Positions 33,712 through 43,197 of a stretch of DNA of 64,000 nt are shown one piece after another. Location of the stretch: NCBI RefSeq assembly GCF_003206495.1, contig NZ_NKUF01000014.1:1-64000 (forward strand). The letters run 5' to 3'. The notes beneath the pieces are model-generated. The model did no database searches, was not told the DNA's origin, and saw only the letters and a list, made by a program, of their open reading frames with translations. The translations under genes were made by a program, and so were the position numbers. Each line of letters begins with the position of its first letter. Positions within the stretch are counted from its first letter, which is position 1. Origin of the DNA: Gluconacetobacter entanii. Lineage in GTDB: Bacteria; Pseudomonadota; Alphaproteobacteria; Acetobacterales; Acetobacteraceae.

Positions 33712-35610
33712 TCAGCGGCGTCCGAACATCCGCTCCAGATCGCCTTTTTCCAGCTTCAGCCATGTCGGGCGACCATGTGAACAGGTCCCGGCGCGGGGGG
33801 TTTTCTCCATGTCACGCAGCAGGGCGTTCATTTCCTCGTGTGTAAGGCGCCGGCCCGCGCGCACGCTGCCATGGCAGGCCATGCGCGCGATGATCGCATC
33901 CAGCCGCCCGTCGATCGCCTGCGCCTGCGCGGGGGCCAGCAGTTCGTCTTCGGCCAGTTCCTCCGCCAGGTCGCGCAGCATCGCCGCCGCATCCCCACCG
34001 CCCAGCAGCGCGGGCACGGTGCGCACCATCACGGCATCACCCCCGAAGGCGTCGATCTCGAGTCCCAGCGCAGACAGCGTATCGGCAAAGGACACCAGCA
34101 GGTCGGCCTGCCCCCGCCGCATGGTCACAACCTCGGGCAGGAGCAGGCGCTGGGCACGGATTTCCCCGCCAAGATACTGCGCACGCAGCCGTTCATGCGT
34201 CAGGCGTTCATGGGCCGCATGCTGGTCCACCAGCACAAGTTCCCCGCGCGCCGTCTGGGCAAGGATATAGGTATCCAGCACCTGCGCCACGGCCGCCCCA
34301 AGGGGAAAATCGGCTGCCGCTTCGCCATGGGACTCGGGGCGGGACGCTGCGGGGATATCCGCTTCGGACCATGCGACGGTGCGGCGCGCGCCCGGTGCGG
34401 CATCCATCAGCGGCAGGCGGCGTTCCGCCACGCCTTCGGCCATGACCGGCGGCGCATCGGGCAGGTCGTCCGGGGATGGGGGCGCATGGGCCGGGATGTC
34501 CTGACCGGACGAGGCCGCCGCGGGTTCCGGCGGATACCAGATGCGCGCCCCGCTGCTGCCACGTGACTGCAACAGGCCGGGCCGCACGCCTGCAACGCCC
34601 GCGCCGATTCCCAATGCCCGGCCCAGCGAACCGATGACCAGCGCCCGTACGGCCGACGCATCCGCGTAACGCAGTTCGGTCTTGGCGGGATGGACGTTCA
34701 CGTCCACCTGTTCGGGCGGGATCTGCAATGACAGGGCCACGACGGCATGGCGGCCATGTTCCATGACGTTGCGATAGGCCACGCGCACCGCCGTACGCAG
34801 CACCGGGTCCACCACCGGACGCCCGTTGACCAGCAGCAACTGCCCGTTGGCCGTCGCGCGATGCACCGATGGCGCACAGATATAGCCCGACAGGCGCAGG
34901 TCGCCGCGTTCGCCCTCCACCGGGATCAGGCCATCGGCCTGCCCCGCCTCAAGGATGGCCGCCGCCCGCGCCGCCATGTCCTGCGCCGGGAGGTCGAGGA
35001 CCACGCGCTGGTCGAACTGCAGGCGGAAGGCCACATGCGGGGCCGACAGGGCAAGGCGGCGGACCGTGTTTTCCGCATGCCCAGATTCCACGCGCGCGCT
35101 CTTGAGGAACTTGCGCCGCGCGGGGGTGGCGAAAAACAGGTCCTCCACCACCACGCGGGTGCCCGCGACCCCGGCACAGGGACGTGGCTCCTCCACCCGT
35201 CCCCCTTCCACGCGGATCGACCATGCGGTGGGCGCGCCATGCGGGCGTGACGTGACACTCAGCCGCGCTGCCGCCCCGATCGACGGCAGTGCCTCCCCCC
35301 GGAAGCCAAGGGTGGAGATCCGCACCAGTGTCTCGTCCGACAGCTTGGAGGTGCAGTGACGCTCCACCGCAAGGCGCAGGTCCTCCGGCGTCATGCCACA
35401 CCCGTCGTCCGTCACCTCGATCCGTTCGATCCCGCCCTGCTCCAGATGGACCGAAATCCGCCGCGCCCCGGAATCGAGCGCGTTTTCCACAAGTTCCTTC
35501 AGCGCCGCCGCCGGACGTTCGATCACTTCGCCCGCCGCGATGCGGTTGACGACCCGTTCGGACAGGCGACGGATCACAGGACGATCCGGGGAGGGGGAAT
35601 GTTCGGTCAT
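33712..35610 (-). CDS. mutL: DNA mismatch repair protein MutL (endonuclease type)
   Basis: A 632-residue MutL. The N-terminal GHKL ATPase shows LKELVENALDSGA, VTDDGCGM and TLGFRGEALPS. The C-terminal dimerisation domain contains DQHAAHERLTHE, which fits DQHAx2Ex4E of MutL proteins that nick DNA themselves, as expected where MutH is absent. The tail CSHGRPT differs by one residue from the usual CPHGRP. ATG at 35610 begins at the conserved region; a longer form from 35646 adds 12 unremarkable residues. Confidence 0.95.
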   Translation of the reverse strand: MTEHSPSPDRPVIRRLSERVVNRIAAGEVIERPAAALKELVENALDSGARRISVHLEQGGIERIEVTDDGCGMTPEDLRLAVERHCTSKLSDETLVRISTLGFRGEALPSIGAAARLSVTSRPHGAPTAWSIRVEGGRVEEPRPCAGVAGTRVVVEDLFFATPARRKFLKSARVESGHAENTVRRLALSAPHVAFRLQFDQRVVLDLPAQDMAARAAAILEAGQADGLIPVEGERGDLRLSGYICAPSVHRATANGQLLLVNGRPVVDPVLRTAVRVAYRNVMEHGRHAVVALSLQIPPEQVDVNVHPAKTELRYADASAVRALVIGSLGRALGIGAGVAGVRPGLLQSRGSSGARIWYPPEPAAASSGQDIPAHAPPSPDDLPDAPPVMAEGVAERRLPLMDAAPGARRTVAWSEADIPAASRPESHGEAAADFPLGAAVAQVLDTYILAQTARGELVLVDQHAAHERLTHERLRAQYLGGEIRAQRLLLPEVVTMRRGQADLLVSFADTLSALGLEIDAFGGDAVMVRTVPALLGGGDAAAMLRDLAEELAEDELLAPAQAQAIDGRLDAIIARMACHGSVRAGRRLTHEEMNALLRDMEKTPRAGTCSHGRPTWLKLEKGDLERMFGRR

Positions 35611-35735
35611 GGCGATATCATGGACATCCCGTGCCCCCGCCGCCACCCCTTGCAGGTGGAACGGAAGGACGGGGTGGCATTCATCAGGTCAGGAATGGCC
35701 GGGCGGGATGGTCCCGGCCCGCCCATCGCGACGGG

Positions 35736-36263
35736 TTATTTCTTGGGCGGGGCGGCCACGGTCGGGGTCGCGCCCTGCGTCAGGTTGCGGCCCAGCGCCG
35801 AATCCTCCCGCAGGCGGGCATTCTCGGCCTTCGCATTGACCACGCTGCCGGCGCCACCGCCATGCCAGAACATCAGGCGATCGACAAAGCTGGTGCCCGC
35901 CTTGCCCAGTTCGCCGTTATCCGGCGCGTTGGAGGCTTCCTTCGCCTCCCCCACCAGCGCGGTCTGGCCGGGGCTGTCATCGCCATACGTGCCCTGCAGC
36001 GCGACATTGGGCGACAGGGTTTCAAGCGCCTGCATGCGCGGGTTGGAATCCTGCGCGCGCTGGATCGCCACGCTGCTTGGCGCGCCCAGTTCGTCCGAAG
36101 GCGGCATCGACAGCGGCGTGCGGGTCGTTACGGTATATTCGTCGGGCATGCTGCGTTCGAGGCCGAACGCGCGTGAAACGTCCCCCCCCGAACACCCGGT
36201 CAGGGAAAGACCACCCGTGGTGACCAGCGCAAGAGTAAGGGTTCTGAAAGCCGTGGATGCCAT
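35736..36263 (-). CDS. DUF3035/BamF-like outer-membrane lipoprotein
   Basis: A 175-residue lipoprotein with a signal ending in LSLTGC. The segment MPDEYTVTTRTPLSMPP, just after the lipidated Cys, matches the core of DUF3035, a family linked in alphaproteobacteria to the beta-barrel assembly (BAM) complex as BamF. The remainder is low-complexity and probably unstructured. AGAGG six bases before the ATG at 36263 sets the start. It lies between lspA, whose product processes lipoproteins, and mutL. Confidence 0.82.
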   Translation of the reverse strand: MASTAFRTLTLALVTTGGLSLTGCSGGDVSRAFGLERSMPDEYTVTTRTPLSMPPSDELGAPSSVAIQRAQDSNPRMQALETLSPNVALQGTYGDDSPGQTALVGEAKEASNAPDNGELGKAGTSFVDRLMFWHGGGAGSVVNAKAENARLREDSALGRNLTQGATPTVAAPPKK

Positions 36264-36320
36264 GATTCGCCTCTTACCGCCCCTGCAACAGTTAGACAAG
36301 CACCGCTTTGACATTCTGTC

Positions 36321-36827
36321 CTATCCCCTGTCGCGATCGAGAAGATTATCAATGATCAGCACGGCCACGCCGCAGTCTATCGCCGCATCGGCAAGGTTGA
36401 ACACCGGCCAGGACCACCCATAGGCATGCAGGTGCACGAAATCCACCACGGCCCCGAACTGCAGCCTGTCGATGACATTACCCACGGCGCCACCCATGAT
36501 CGCACCCAGCGCACCCGCCACCCACGGGCGCGGCGTGCGCGCCGCCCACAGGCCCAGCAGCACGACGATGAACAGCGCCACGACCGAGAAGATGATGCGC
36601 CCGGCGCTGCCCGCGCCGCCCAGCATCCCGAACGTGATGGCATGGTTCCAGACCATGGTGAAATTCAGCCCCGGCATCAGGGCGACGCTCTGCCTGTCCG
36701 GCAGGTCGTAGCCATGGAGCATCCAGTGCTTGCTCCCCTGGTCAAGGGCGAGGACAAGGCAGAAGAACAGCACCGTCCACCCCACCCTGCTGACCCTGCG
36801 CCGGCGTCGCGGCGCAGGGTCCAGCAT
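36321..36827 (-). CDS. lspA: Lipoprotein signal peptidase (signal peptidase II)
   Basis: A 168-residue, four-helix membrane aspartyl protease that cuts prolipoprotein signals. The predicted catalytic Asp are D129 in AVVDFVH and D147 in FNLADAAID, with GNVIDRLQFG between helices. The start ATG at 36827 has AGGA six bases upstream; ATG at 36842 would add five residues. It follows ileS by 26 bp, the same ribF-ileS-lspA order as in E. coli. Confidence 0.94.
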   Translation of the reverse strand: MLDPAPRRRRRVSRVGWTVLFFCLVLALDQGSKHWMLHGYDLPDRQSVALMPGLNFTMVWNHAITFGMLGGAGSAGRIIFSVVALFIVVLLGLWAARTPRPWVAGALGAIMGGAVGNVIDRLQFGAVVDFVHLHAYGWSWPVFNLADAAIDCGVAVLIIDNLLDRDRG

Positions 36828-36853
36828 GCCAGATCCTGACATGATGGACGAAC

Positions 36854-39727
36854 TCACGCCCGGCCCTGCACCACGTCCGCGCACCGCAGGCACAGTTGCG
36901 GGTGGGCGGACACGGTGCCGACTTCCTCCAGCACCTTCCAGCAGCGTGCGCATTTGTGTCCCGGCGCCGCGCGGATGACGGGACCGCCATGCGGCGCGCC
37001 CTGCGCATCGGTGGTGGTGTCGAGGTAGATCGAAGCGCTGCCCGCCTCGATGTCCACGTCAACCTGGGAGACGATGGCCAGTTCGCACCAGTCCACCTCG
37101 CCAAAGGTTGCGGCCTCGTCCTCCGACAGGGGCAGCGTCACCGCTGCCTGCAGGGACGATCCCACCACGCCGTCGCGGCGCGCGGCCTCGATCTCGGTCG
37201 TGATGATGCGCCGCACCCCGCGCAGCGTGGCCCAGCGATCCTCCAGCGCAGGCTGGTGCCACTGCGCCGGCAGGTCGGGGAACGGCTGGAGATGGATGCT
37301 CTGCGTATTGCCCGGCCGCGCCAGCCACGCTTCCTCCGCCGTGAAGACCAGCACCGGAGCCAGCCATGCGCACAGGCAGCGGTGCAGGTGGTCAAGCACC
37401 GTGCGCGCCGCCCGCCGCTTCAGGCTGCTGGCGGCATCGCAGTAGATCGTGTCCTTGCGCACGTCGAAATAGAATGCCGAAAGGTCGGCGGCGCAGAAAC
37501 CGTGCAGCGCGGGATAGACGCCCACCCATTCATGCGTCTCCACCGCGCGCGCCACCAGGCCGCCCAGTTCGCACATCCGATGCAGCACCCAGCGCTCAAG
37601 CTCCGGCAGGTCGTCATAGGCGACGCGCTCCTCTTCCGAAAAGCCGTCGAGCGCGCCGAGCAGCCAGCGCAGCGTGTTGCGCAGGCGGCGGTAAAGCTCG
37701 CCCTGCTGCTTGAGGATGTCCTTGCCGATGCGCAGGTCCTCGTTGGTGTCGGAGTTCATGACCCACAGGCGCAGGATATCCGCACCGAGCGAGTCATTGA
37801 CATCCTGCGGCGCGATGACATTGCCCAGCGACTTGGACATCTTGCGGCCCTGCTCATCAAGGACAAAGCCGTTGGTCACCAGCGCGCGGAACGGCGCGAC
37901 ACCCTTCGTCCCCACGCTTTCGAGCAGCGAGGACTGGAACCAGCCACGATGCTGGTCCGACCCTTCGAGGTAGACATCGGCGGGGAACGGCATGTCGCCA
38001 TGGCCCAGCACGAAGGCATGGGTGGAGCCGCTTTCGAACCACACATCGACGATATCGAACACCTGTTCGTAATCATCGGGGTTGCGCCCTTCGCCAAGGA
38101 AGCGCGACGCGGGCGAGGCATACCACGCATCCGCGCCCTCGGCCGCAAACGCATCGACCACGCGCTTCATCACCGCGGCATCGCGCAGGACCTCGCCCGT
38201 GCGCTTCTCCACGAACACGGCAATCGGCACGCCCCATGCGCGCTGGCGGCTGATGCACCAGTCGGGGCGTCCCTCCACCATGGAGGTCAGGCGGTTGCGC
38301 GACTGCGCCGGGACGAACGTCACGTCATCGAGCGCCCTGAGCGCACGTTGCCGCAGCGCGCCTTCGCCATCCATGCGGATGAACCATTGCGGCGTCGCGC
38401 GATAGATGATCGGCGCGCGCGACCGCCATGAATGCGGATAGGAATGGACCAGCGTCGCCCGCGCGACCAGCCCGGCCGGGGTCTGCCCGGCGCCTGCCGT
38501 GCGGCGCATGACCTCCTCCAGCGCGGTGCAGACAGGCTCCGCCGCCTTGAAGACATGGTTGCCCGCGAACAGCGGCACCCAGTCGGCATAGCGCCCGTCA
38601 TCCATCACCAGTTCGGTGATCTCCAGCCCATGCTGGCGCCCAAGGTTGAAGTCGTCCTCGCCATGTGCCGGGGCGGTATGGACCAGGCCCGTGCCCGCCT
38701 CGGTCGTGACATGCCCGCCCGGCAGCATCGGGACGTCGAAGTCATAGCCCTGCCCGCGCAGCGGATGGGCGCAGACGGCCCCCGCCAGCGCGCTGCCCGG
38801 CAGGGTATAGAGGACGTGATGCGCGCTGATGCCCGCGGCGGTGCAGAACGGCTCGATCAGGTCCTCGGCCACCAGCACCTTCGATTCCGGCTCCAGCAGG
38901 GCGCCGTCGGCCACGTCATCGACCCGCACCACGGCATAGGTGATGTCCGGGCCATAGGCGATGGCGCGGTTGGCCGGGATCGTCCATGGCGTCGTGGTCC
39001 AGATGACCGCCGCCACGTCCTCCAGCGCATGGGCCGGGGTGGGGTCGTGGATGATGGGGAAGGCCACGTGGATCGCGGTGGATTCATGGTCGCGATATTC
39101 GATCTCCGCCTCGGCCAGGGCGGTCTTTTCCACCGGGCTCCACATCACCGGGCGCAGGCCGCGATACAGCAGGCCGTTGAGCAGGAACTTGCCGATCTCC
39201 CCCGCGATCGCCGCCTCGGAGGAGAAATCCATCGTGGCGTAACGGCGCGCCCATTCCGCCTGCACGCCAAGGCGGCGGAATTCGGCGGCCTGGATATCCA
39301 GCCATTTCTGTGCATAGGCGCGACATTCGGCGCGGAACTGCAGGACGGGCACGCTGTCCTTGTCCTGCCCGCGCTTGCGGTATTCCTCCTCGATCTTCCA
39401 TTCGATCGGCAGGCCGTGGCAGTCCCAGCCCGGCACGTAATGGATGCCGTAGCCCGACATGCGGTGCGCGCGGTTGATGACGTCCTTGAGGATCTTGTTC
39501 AGGGCATGGCCGATATGGAGGTGGCCGTTGGCGTAAGGAGGGCCATCATGCAGCATGAAGACCTGACGCCCCTGCGCCTGCGCGAACAGGCTGTCGTCAA
39601 GCTTCTCCGCCGCCCAGCGCTCCAGCATCTCGGGCTCCCGCTTCGGCAGGCTGCCGCGCATGGGAAAGGAGGTGGTGGGAAGAAACACCGTCTCCCGGTA
39701 GAGATCCTGTGGTTTTGACTCGGTCAT
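36854..39727 (-). CDS. ileS: Isoleucyl-tRNA synthetase
   Basis: A 957-residue class I synthetase. PPYANGHLHIGHAL holds the HIGH motif near residue 57, and KMSKSLGNVI the KMSKS loop near residue 635. The editing domain between them is full length. The C-terminal zinc site is two Cys pairs (CARC and CLRC), as in type 1 bacterial IleRS. ATG at 39727 is chosen; a 17-residue longer frame from 39778 has no better site. Confidence 0.97.
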   Translation of the reverse strand: MTESKPQDLYRETVFLPTTSFPMRGSLPKREPEMLERWAAEKLDDSLFAQAQGRQVFMLHDGPPYANGHLHIGHALNKILKDVINRAHRMSGYGIHYVPGWDCHGLPIEWKIEEEYRKRGQDKDSVPVLQFRAECRAYAQKWLDIQAAEFRRLGVQAEWARRYATMDFSSEAAIAGEIGKFLLNGLLYRGLRPVMWSPVEKTALAEAEIEYRDHESTAIHVAFPIIHDPTPAHALEDVAAVIWTTTPWTIPANRAIAYGPDITYAVVRVDDVADGALLEPESKVLVAEDLIEPFCTAAGISAHHVLYTLPGSALAGAVCAHPLRGQGYDFDVPMLPGGHVTTEAGTGLVHTAPAHGEDDFNLGRQHGLEITELVMDDGRYADWVPLFAGNHVFKAAEPVCTALEEVMRRTAGAGQTPAGLVARATLVHSYPHSWRSRAPIIYRATPQWFIRMDGEGALRQRALRALDDVTFVPAQSRNRLTSMVEGRPDWCISRQRAWGVPIAVFVEKRTGEVLRDAAVMKRVVDAFAAEGADAWYASPASRFLGEGRNPDDYEQVFDIVDVWFESGSTHAFVLGHGDMPFPADVYLEGSDQHRGWFQSSLLESVGTKGVAPFRALVTNGFVLDEQGRKMSKSLGNVIAPQDVNDSLGADILRLWVMNSDTNEDLRIGKDILKQQGELYRRLRNTLRWLLGALDGFSEEERVAYDDLPELERWVLHRMCELGGLVARAVETHEWVGVYPALHGFCAADLSAFYFDVRKDTIYCDAASSLKRRAARTVLDHLHRCLCAWLAPVLVFTAEEAWLARPGNTQSIHLQPFPDLPAQWHQPALEDRWATLRGVRRIITTEIEAARRDGVVGSSLQAAVTLPLSEDEAATFGEVDWCELAIVSQVDVDIEAGSASIYLDTTTDAQGAPHGGPVIRAAPGHKCARCWKVLEEVGTVSAHPQLCLRCADVVQGRA

Positions 39728-39860
39728 GACCCTGTTTTCTGACTGCTTGATCCAAAGAAACATGGAGGGACGGGACACGCCCCGTACAACCGCAACGCAA
39801 CGTTATGGGGAGGGTGCGGGCCTGCGGTCAAGCTTTCGCGACACCGCCACGCCCCACCCG

Positions 39861-40802
39861 TCATGCCCCGCCCGTCGCCAGCAGGTAGTCGCGCGCCGCC
39901 TGCGTGTCGCGCGCGATCTGCGCACGCAGGGCATCAAGCCCGTCAAACCGCCGCTCCTCCCGCAGGAGGGTATGCAGCGCGACCGACAGGGTCTGGCCAT
40001 ACAGGTCGCCCTCGAAATCCAGCAGGTGGACCTCAAGCCGGCTGACCTGCCCGTCATTGATGGTGGGACGACGCCCGATATTGGCGACACCGGGACAGAC
40101 GCGGCCATCGCCCATGCGAACGCTGACGGCATAGACCCCGCGCGCGGGTTCCAGATGCCGGCCCAGCGCGATGTTGGCGGTGGGAAAGCCCAGCAGGCGC
40201 CCGCGCTTGTCCCCATGTTCGACCACGCCGCGGATCGACCATGCGCGGCCCAGTTCCTCCGCCGCGCGTTCGGGATACCCCTCCTGCAGCAGGCGGCGGA
40301 TGCGGGTGGAGGAATACGGCCCCGCCGCATCGCACAGGGCCGGCACGACCGTAAGCCCGATGCCAAGGTCATGCGCCTCCTGCGCAAGGAAGGCGACATC
40401 GCCGCGCCTGCGGTGGCCGAACGCAAAATCCGCGCCACAGGCGACATGCTGCACCCCAAGGCCCGCATGCAGGACCCCGGTGACGAATTCCTCAGCACTC
40501 ATGGCGCTGAATTCGGGGGTGAAGGGAATCTGGAACACTCGCCGCACGCCCAGCGCGACAAGGGCGGAAAACCGCTCGTCCGGCAGCGTCAGGCGAAAGG
40601 GCGGGTCCTGCGGGCGGAACAGTTCGCGCGGATGTGGCTCGAACGTGACAACCGCCAGTTCGCCTTCGGGCCGCGCCGCCTGCAGCGTGCGCAGCAAGTG
40701 GGCATGGCCGAGGTGCACGCCGTCGAAATTGCCCAGTGCTGCGACCGTGCCGCGCGCGGCGTCGGGAATGTCGCGCCAGTCGGTATAGAGATGCGCCTTC
40801 AT
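39861..40802 (-). CDS. ribF: Bifunctional riboflavin kinase / FAD synthetase
   Basis: A 313-residue enzyme making FMN and then FAD. The N-terminal nucleotidyltransferase has GNFDGVHLGH near residue 24 and YSSTRIRRLL near residue 163. The C-terminal kinase has RGRLLGFPTANI near residue 200 and the metal-binding region RRPTIND. The start overlaps the mtnC stop by ATGA, so a cofactor gene is coupled to methionine salvage here. ileS follows after 133 bp. Confidence 0.96.
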   Translation of the reverse strand: MKAHLYTDWRDIPDAARGTVAALGNFDGVHLGHAHLLRTLQAARPEGELAVVTFEPHPRELFRPQDPPFRLTLPDERFSALVALGVRRVFQIPFTPEFSAMSAEEFVTGVLHAGLGVQHVACGADFAFGHRRRGDVAFLAQEAHDLGIGLTVVPALCDAAGPYSSTRIRRLLQEGYPERAAEELGRAWSIRGVVEHGDKRGRLLGFPTANIALGRHLEPARGVYAVSVRMGDGRVCPGVANIGRRPTINDGQVSRLEVHLLDFEGDLYGQTLSVALHTLLREERRFDGLDALRAQIARDTQAARDYLLATGGA

Positions 40803-41533
40803 GCCGCCACCGGCAGGCCGAACATGCGCGCGGCCCCGTCCAGTGTCGCGGCCACCGGGTGCGTGGTACCGGCCACCGTCCCGTCCTCCGGCCGCACGAT
40901 CTGGCAGGTGCGCAGTCCCGCCTGCGCCGCCGCGTCAAGTTCGGCCACGACATCGGACAGGAACAGGACCTCGCCCGCCGTCCACCCTGCCTTCGCCAGG
41001 ATGTTGGCGTAACTCGACGCCACGCGCTTGCCGCCCATGGCAAGGTCGTAGAAGCCACAGAACAGGCCGGTGACGTCGCCTTCGTCCGTGTGGCCGTAAA
41101 TCAGTTCCTGCGCAGCCGCCGAGCCTGAGGAATAGACCGCAAGCACCACCCCCGCCGCCGCCCACCGGCGCAGCGCGGGGAGTACGTCGGGGTAAAGCCG
41201 CGCGCTGAGTTGCCCCGTGCGGTAGCCCTGCGCCCATGCGATGCCCTGCAGGGCCTTGAGCGGCGCGACCTTCTCGTCACGGTCCATCCAGGCCTCAAGC
41301 TGCGCAAGCGGCGGCACGCCGGGGGCGAGGCGCGCGATCTCCGCCACCTGCGCGCGGACCTGCGGGTCATCGGCATGATCGCGCAGCAGGCCCGGCAGCA
41401 CGCTCCGCGCATAGGGGAACAGCACGTCATGGACGAAGGAGACCGGGATGGTCGTCCCCTCGATATCCAGCAGGACGACACGCGGCGGTGTGGGAGGCGA
41501 GACGGGATCAGACGGCAATTTTACACCCTTCAT
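40799..41533 (-). CDS. mtnC: Enolase-phosphatase E1 (methionine salvage)
   Basis: A 244-residue HAD-family enzyme that enolises and dephosphorylates diketomethylthiopentyl phosphate to acireductone. VVLLDIEGTTIPVSFVHDV carries the nucleophile Asp, VYSSGS is motif II and FLSDVVAELDAA motif IV. The start is unsure. ATG at 41533 lies within mtnD without a visible ribosome site, whereas a TTG at 41518 has AAGGG seven bases upstream and would shorten the protein by five residues. It directly precedes the mtnD product in the chemical pathway. Confidence 0.93.
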   Translation of the reverse strand: MKGVKLPSDPVSPPTPPRVVLLDIEGTTIPVSFVHDVLFPYARSVLPGLLRDHADDPQVRAQVAEIARLAPGVPPLAQLEAWMDRDEKVAPLKALQGIAWAQGYRTGQLSARLYPDVLPALRRWAAAGVVLAVYSSGSAAAQELIYGHTDEGDVTGLFCGFYDLAMGGKRVASSYANILAKAGWTAGEVLFLSDVVAELDAAAQAGLRTCQIVRPEDGTVAGTTHPVAATLDGAARMFGLPVAA

Positions 41534-42074
41534 CATCGGGGGCGGCAAAGCGGGTGGCGATGTCATCGCCGGTATAGTGCGCAATCCAGCCATCGCGGTT
41601 GGTAAAGACCCGCAACGCCACGAAATCCGGCACCGCCCCGCCATCGAACCAGTGCGGCACGCCGGCGGGCACAGAAATCAGGTCCCCCGCCGTGCAGCGC
41701 ACGTTGAACACCTGCCCGTTGACATGCAGGACGAAATCCCCCTGCCCATGCACGAAAAAGCGGATCTCGTCCTCGTCATGGATATGTTCGCACAGGAATT
41801 TGCGCCGGGTGGCCTCCCACCCCTCGCCCGCGCCATGCATGCTGATGACATCGGCGGACCAGGCCCCGGTTTCCCCCATCAACTGGTCAAGGTAGGGGCG
41901 ATAGGCCGCCAGCACATCCTCCGCCGCAGCGTCGCGCGCAGGGGTTACGGGACTGTCCCAGCGTTCGAACCGCACGCCGACCGTGCCGAGCACCTGCGCG
42001 ATGCGCGCGGGGTCCGACGTCCGTTCGACCGGGACTCCGGGCGCGTCATCGCGATAGAGCGCAAGGCTGCTCAT
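41508..42074 (-). CDS. mtnD: Acireductone dioxygenase
   Basis: A 188-residue cupin that oxidises acireductone to the keto-acid precursor of methionine (iron form) or off-pathway products (nickel form). Metal ligands are in EHIHDEDEIRFFVHG near residue 95 and the later His in VPAGVPHWFD. It overlaps mtnB by ATGA and mtnC by up to 26 bases. With mtnB and mtnC it gives three consecutive steps; mtnA and an MTA nucleosidase or phosphorylase are not in this window. Confidence 0.95.
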   Translation of the reverse strand: MSSLALYRDDAPGVPVERTSDPARIAQVLGTVGVRFERWDSPVTPARDAAAEDVLAAYRPYLDQLMGETGAWSADVISMHGAGEGWEATRRKFLCEHIHDEDEIRFFVHGQGDFVLHVNGQVFNVRCTAGDLISVPAGVPHWFDGGAVPDFVALRVFTNRDGWIAHYTGDDIATRFAAPDDEGCKIAV

Positions 42075-42694
42075 GTGCGGATCTTCCGTTTTTCCAGTTC
42101 ACACGCCAGCAGGAACTCCAGCCCCTCCAGCCGGGCGAGCGCCATGCCAATGTCGTCACCCCAGACATAGACGCCGTGCCCGCGGATCACGTAGCCAAGC
42201 GGCATGTCGGGCATGTGTGGCGCAATGACGCGGGCAAGGCGGGCGATGTCCTGGTCATTGTCGAACACCGGCAGGCGCAGGCTGGTCTCGTGGGTCGTCT
42301 GCCCCTCGAACACCTTGAGCACTTCGTACCCCGCCAGCGTGATCGCATCACCCGCCAGCATCGACAGCACGGTGGACGCGACGGAATGGCCATGCAGCAC
42401 CGCGCCGGTGCGCGGCGATGCGGCATAGACCTGGCAGTGCAGCAGGGTTTCCGCACTGGGCCGGTCGCCTTCATGCACGGGCGCGCCTTCTGCCGTGACC
42501 TCGATCACGCCATGCGGGGTCAGCATGCCCTTGTGCCCGCCCGAGCGCGTGATCGCGATCAGCCCGTCAGGCAGGCGGCAGCTTATGTTGCCCGCCGTCG
42601 CCGGGACCCAGCCGAAGCGGTCCATGCGACGCCCGGCCGCGATGATGTCATTGACCGCGACCGCGCGCGGGTCGGAAGAAATAACCTTGTCCAT
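42071..42694 (-). CDS. mtnB: Methylthioribulose-1-phosphate dehydratase
   Basis: A 207-residue zinc enzyme of the class II aldolase/adducin fold that dehydrates methylthioribulose 1-phosphate. Zinc ligands are in LHGHSVAST near residue 111 and RGHGVYVWG near residue 178; TAGNISCRL and TRSGGHKG form the phosphate site. GAAGG precedes the ATG at 42694 by five bases, which favours it over the frame beginning at 42709. Confidence 0.93.
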   Translation of the reverse strand: MDKVISSDPRAVAVNDIIAAGRRMDRFGWVPATAGNISCRLPDGLIAITRSGGHKGMLTPHGVIEVTAEGAPVHEGDRPSAETLLHCQVYAASPRTGAVLHGHSVASTVLSMLAGDAITLAGYEVLKVFEGQTTHETSLRLPVFDNDQDIARLARVIAPHMPDMPLGYVIRGHGVYVWGDDIGMALARLEGLEFLLACELEKRKIRT

Positions 42695-42765
42695 CGAACC
42701 TTCACGCAACCCCGTGACGGCCCGCCCGCCGCGATACCCCGCCGTGACGGACGGCCGTCATGCCC

Positions 42766-43023
42766 TTATTTGACGTTCTGGCCCGACGGCTGCCCGCTTT
42801 CGCTGAAGCTTGCGTCGTGCTGCTGCGTGCCCGGCCCCTGAATATGACCGCCCGCGCCCTGCTGCGGCGGGGTGGACGGTTCGTCATCGGCCATGTTCTT
42901 CTTGAACGTCTTGATGCCGCGCGCCATGTCGCCCATCAGCGAGCTGATCTTGCCCCCGCCCCCGAACAGCACGAGCACGACCGCAAGAACGATCAGCCAA
43001 TGTCCCCAGCTCAAGCTACCCAT
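42766..43023 (-). CDS. tatA: Twin-arginine translocase subunit TatA
   Basis: An 85-residue TatA: one transmembrane helix ([15 protein letters not shown]), the hinge, an amphipathic helix with [18 protein letters not shown], and a disordered Gln/Gly/Pro-rich tail. GAGG is five bases upstream of the ATG at 43023. tatB and tatC are not adjacent, so this is either a split tat locus or an additional TatA. It forms the pore for folded, often cofactor-bearing exports. Confidence 0.93.
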   Translation of the reverse strand: MGSLSWGHWLIVLAVVLVLFGGGGKISSLMGDMARGIKTFKKNMADDEPSTPPQQGAGGHIQGPGTQQHDASFSESGQPSGQNVK

Positions 43024-43197
43024 AACATCCTCGATTCCCGCGTCGCCGACGCAAAAGCTGTTTTCCCTGTGGCCCATGCCGCCATGACATGCGCCAGACG
43101 CGTCTTCCCCCTCACATGAGGGCACAGGCCCGTCCATGCAAGCATTGCCTCGCCGCTTTTGCGCAGCGCTCCGCCATGACCTGCTCCACCCCGCGCA

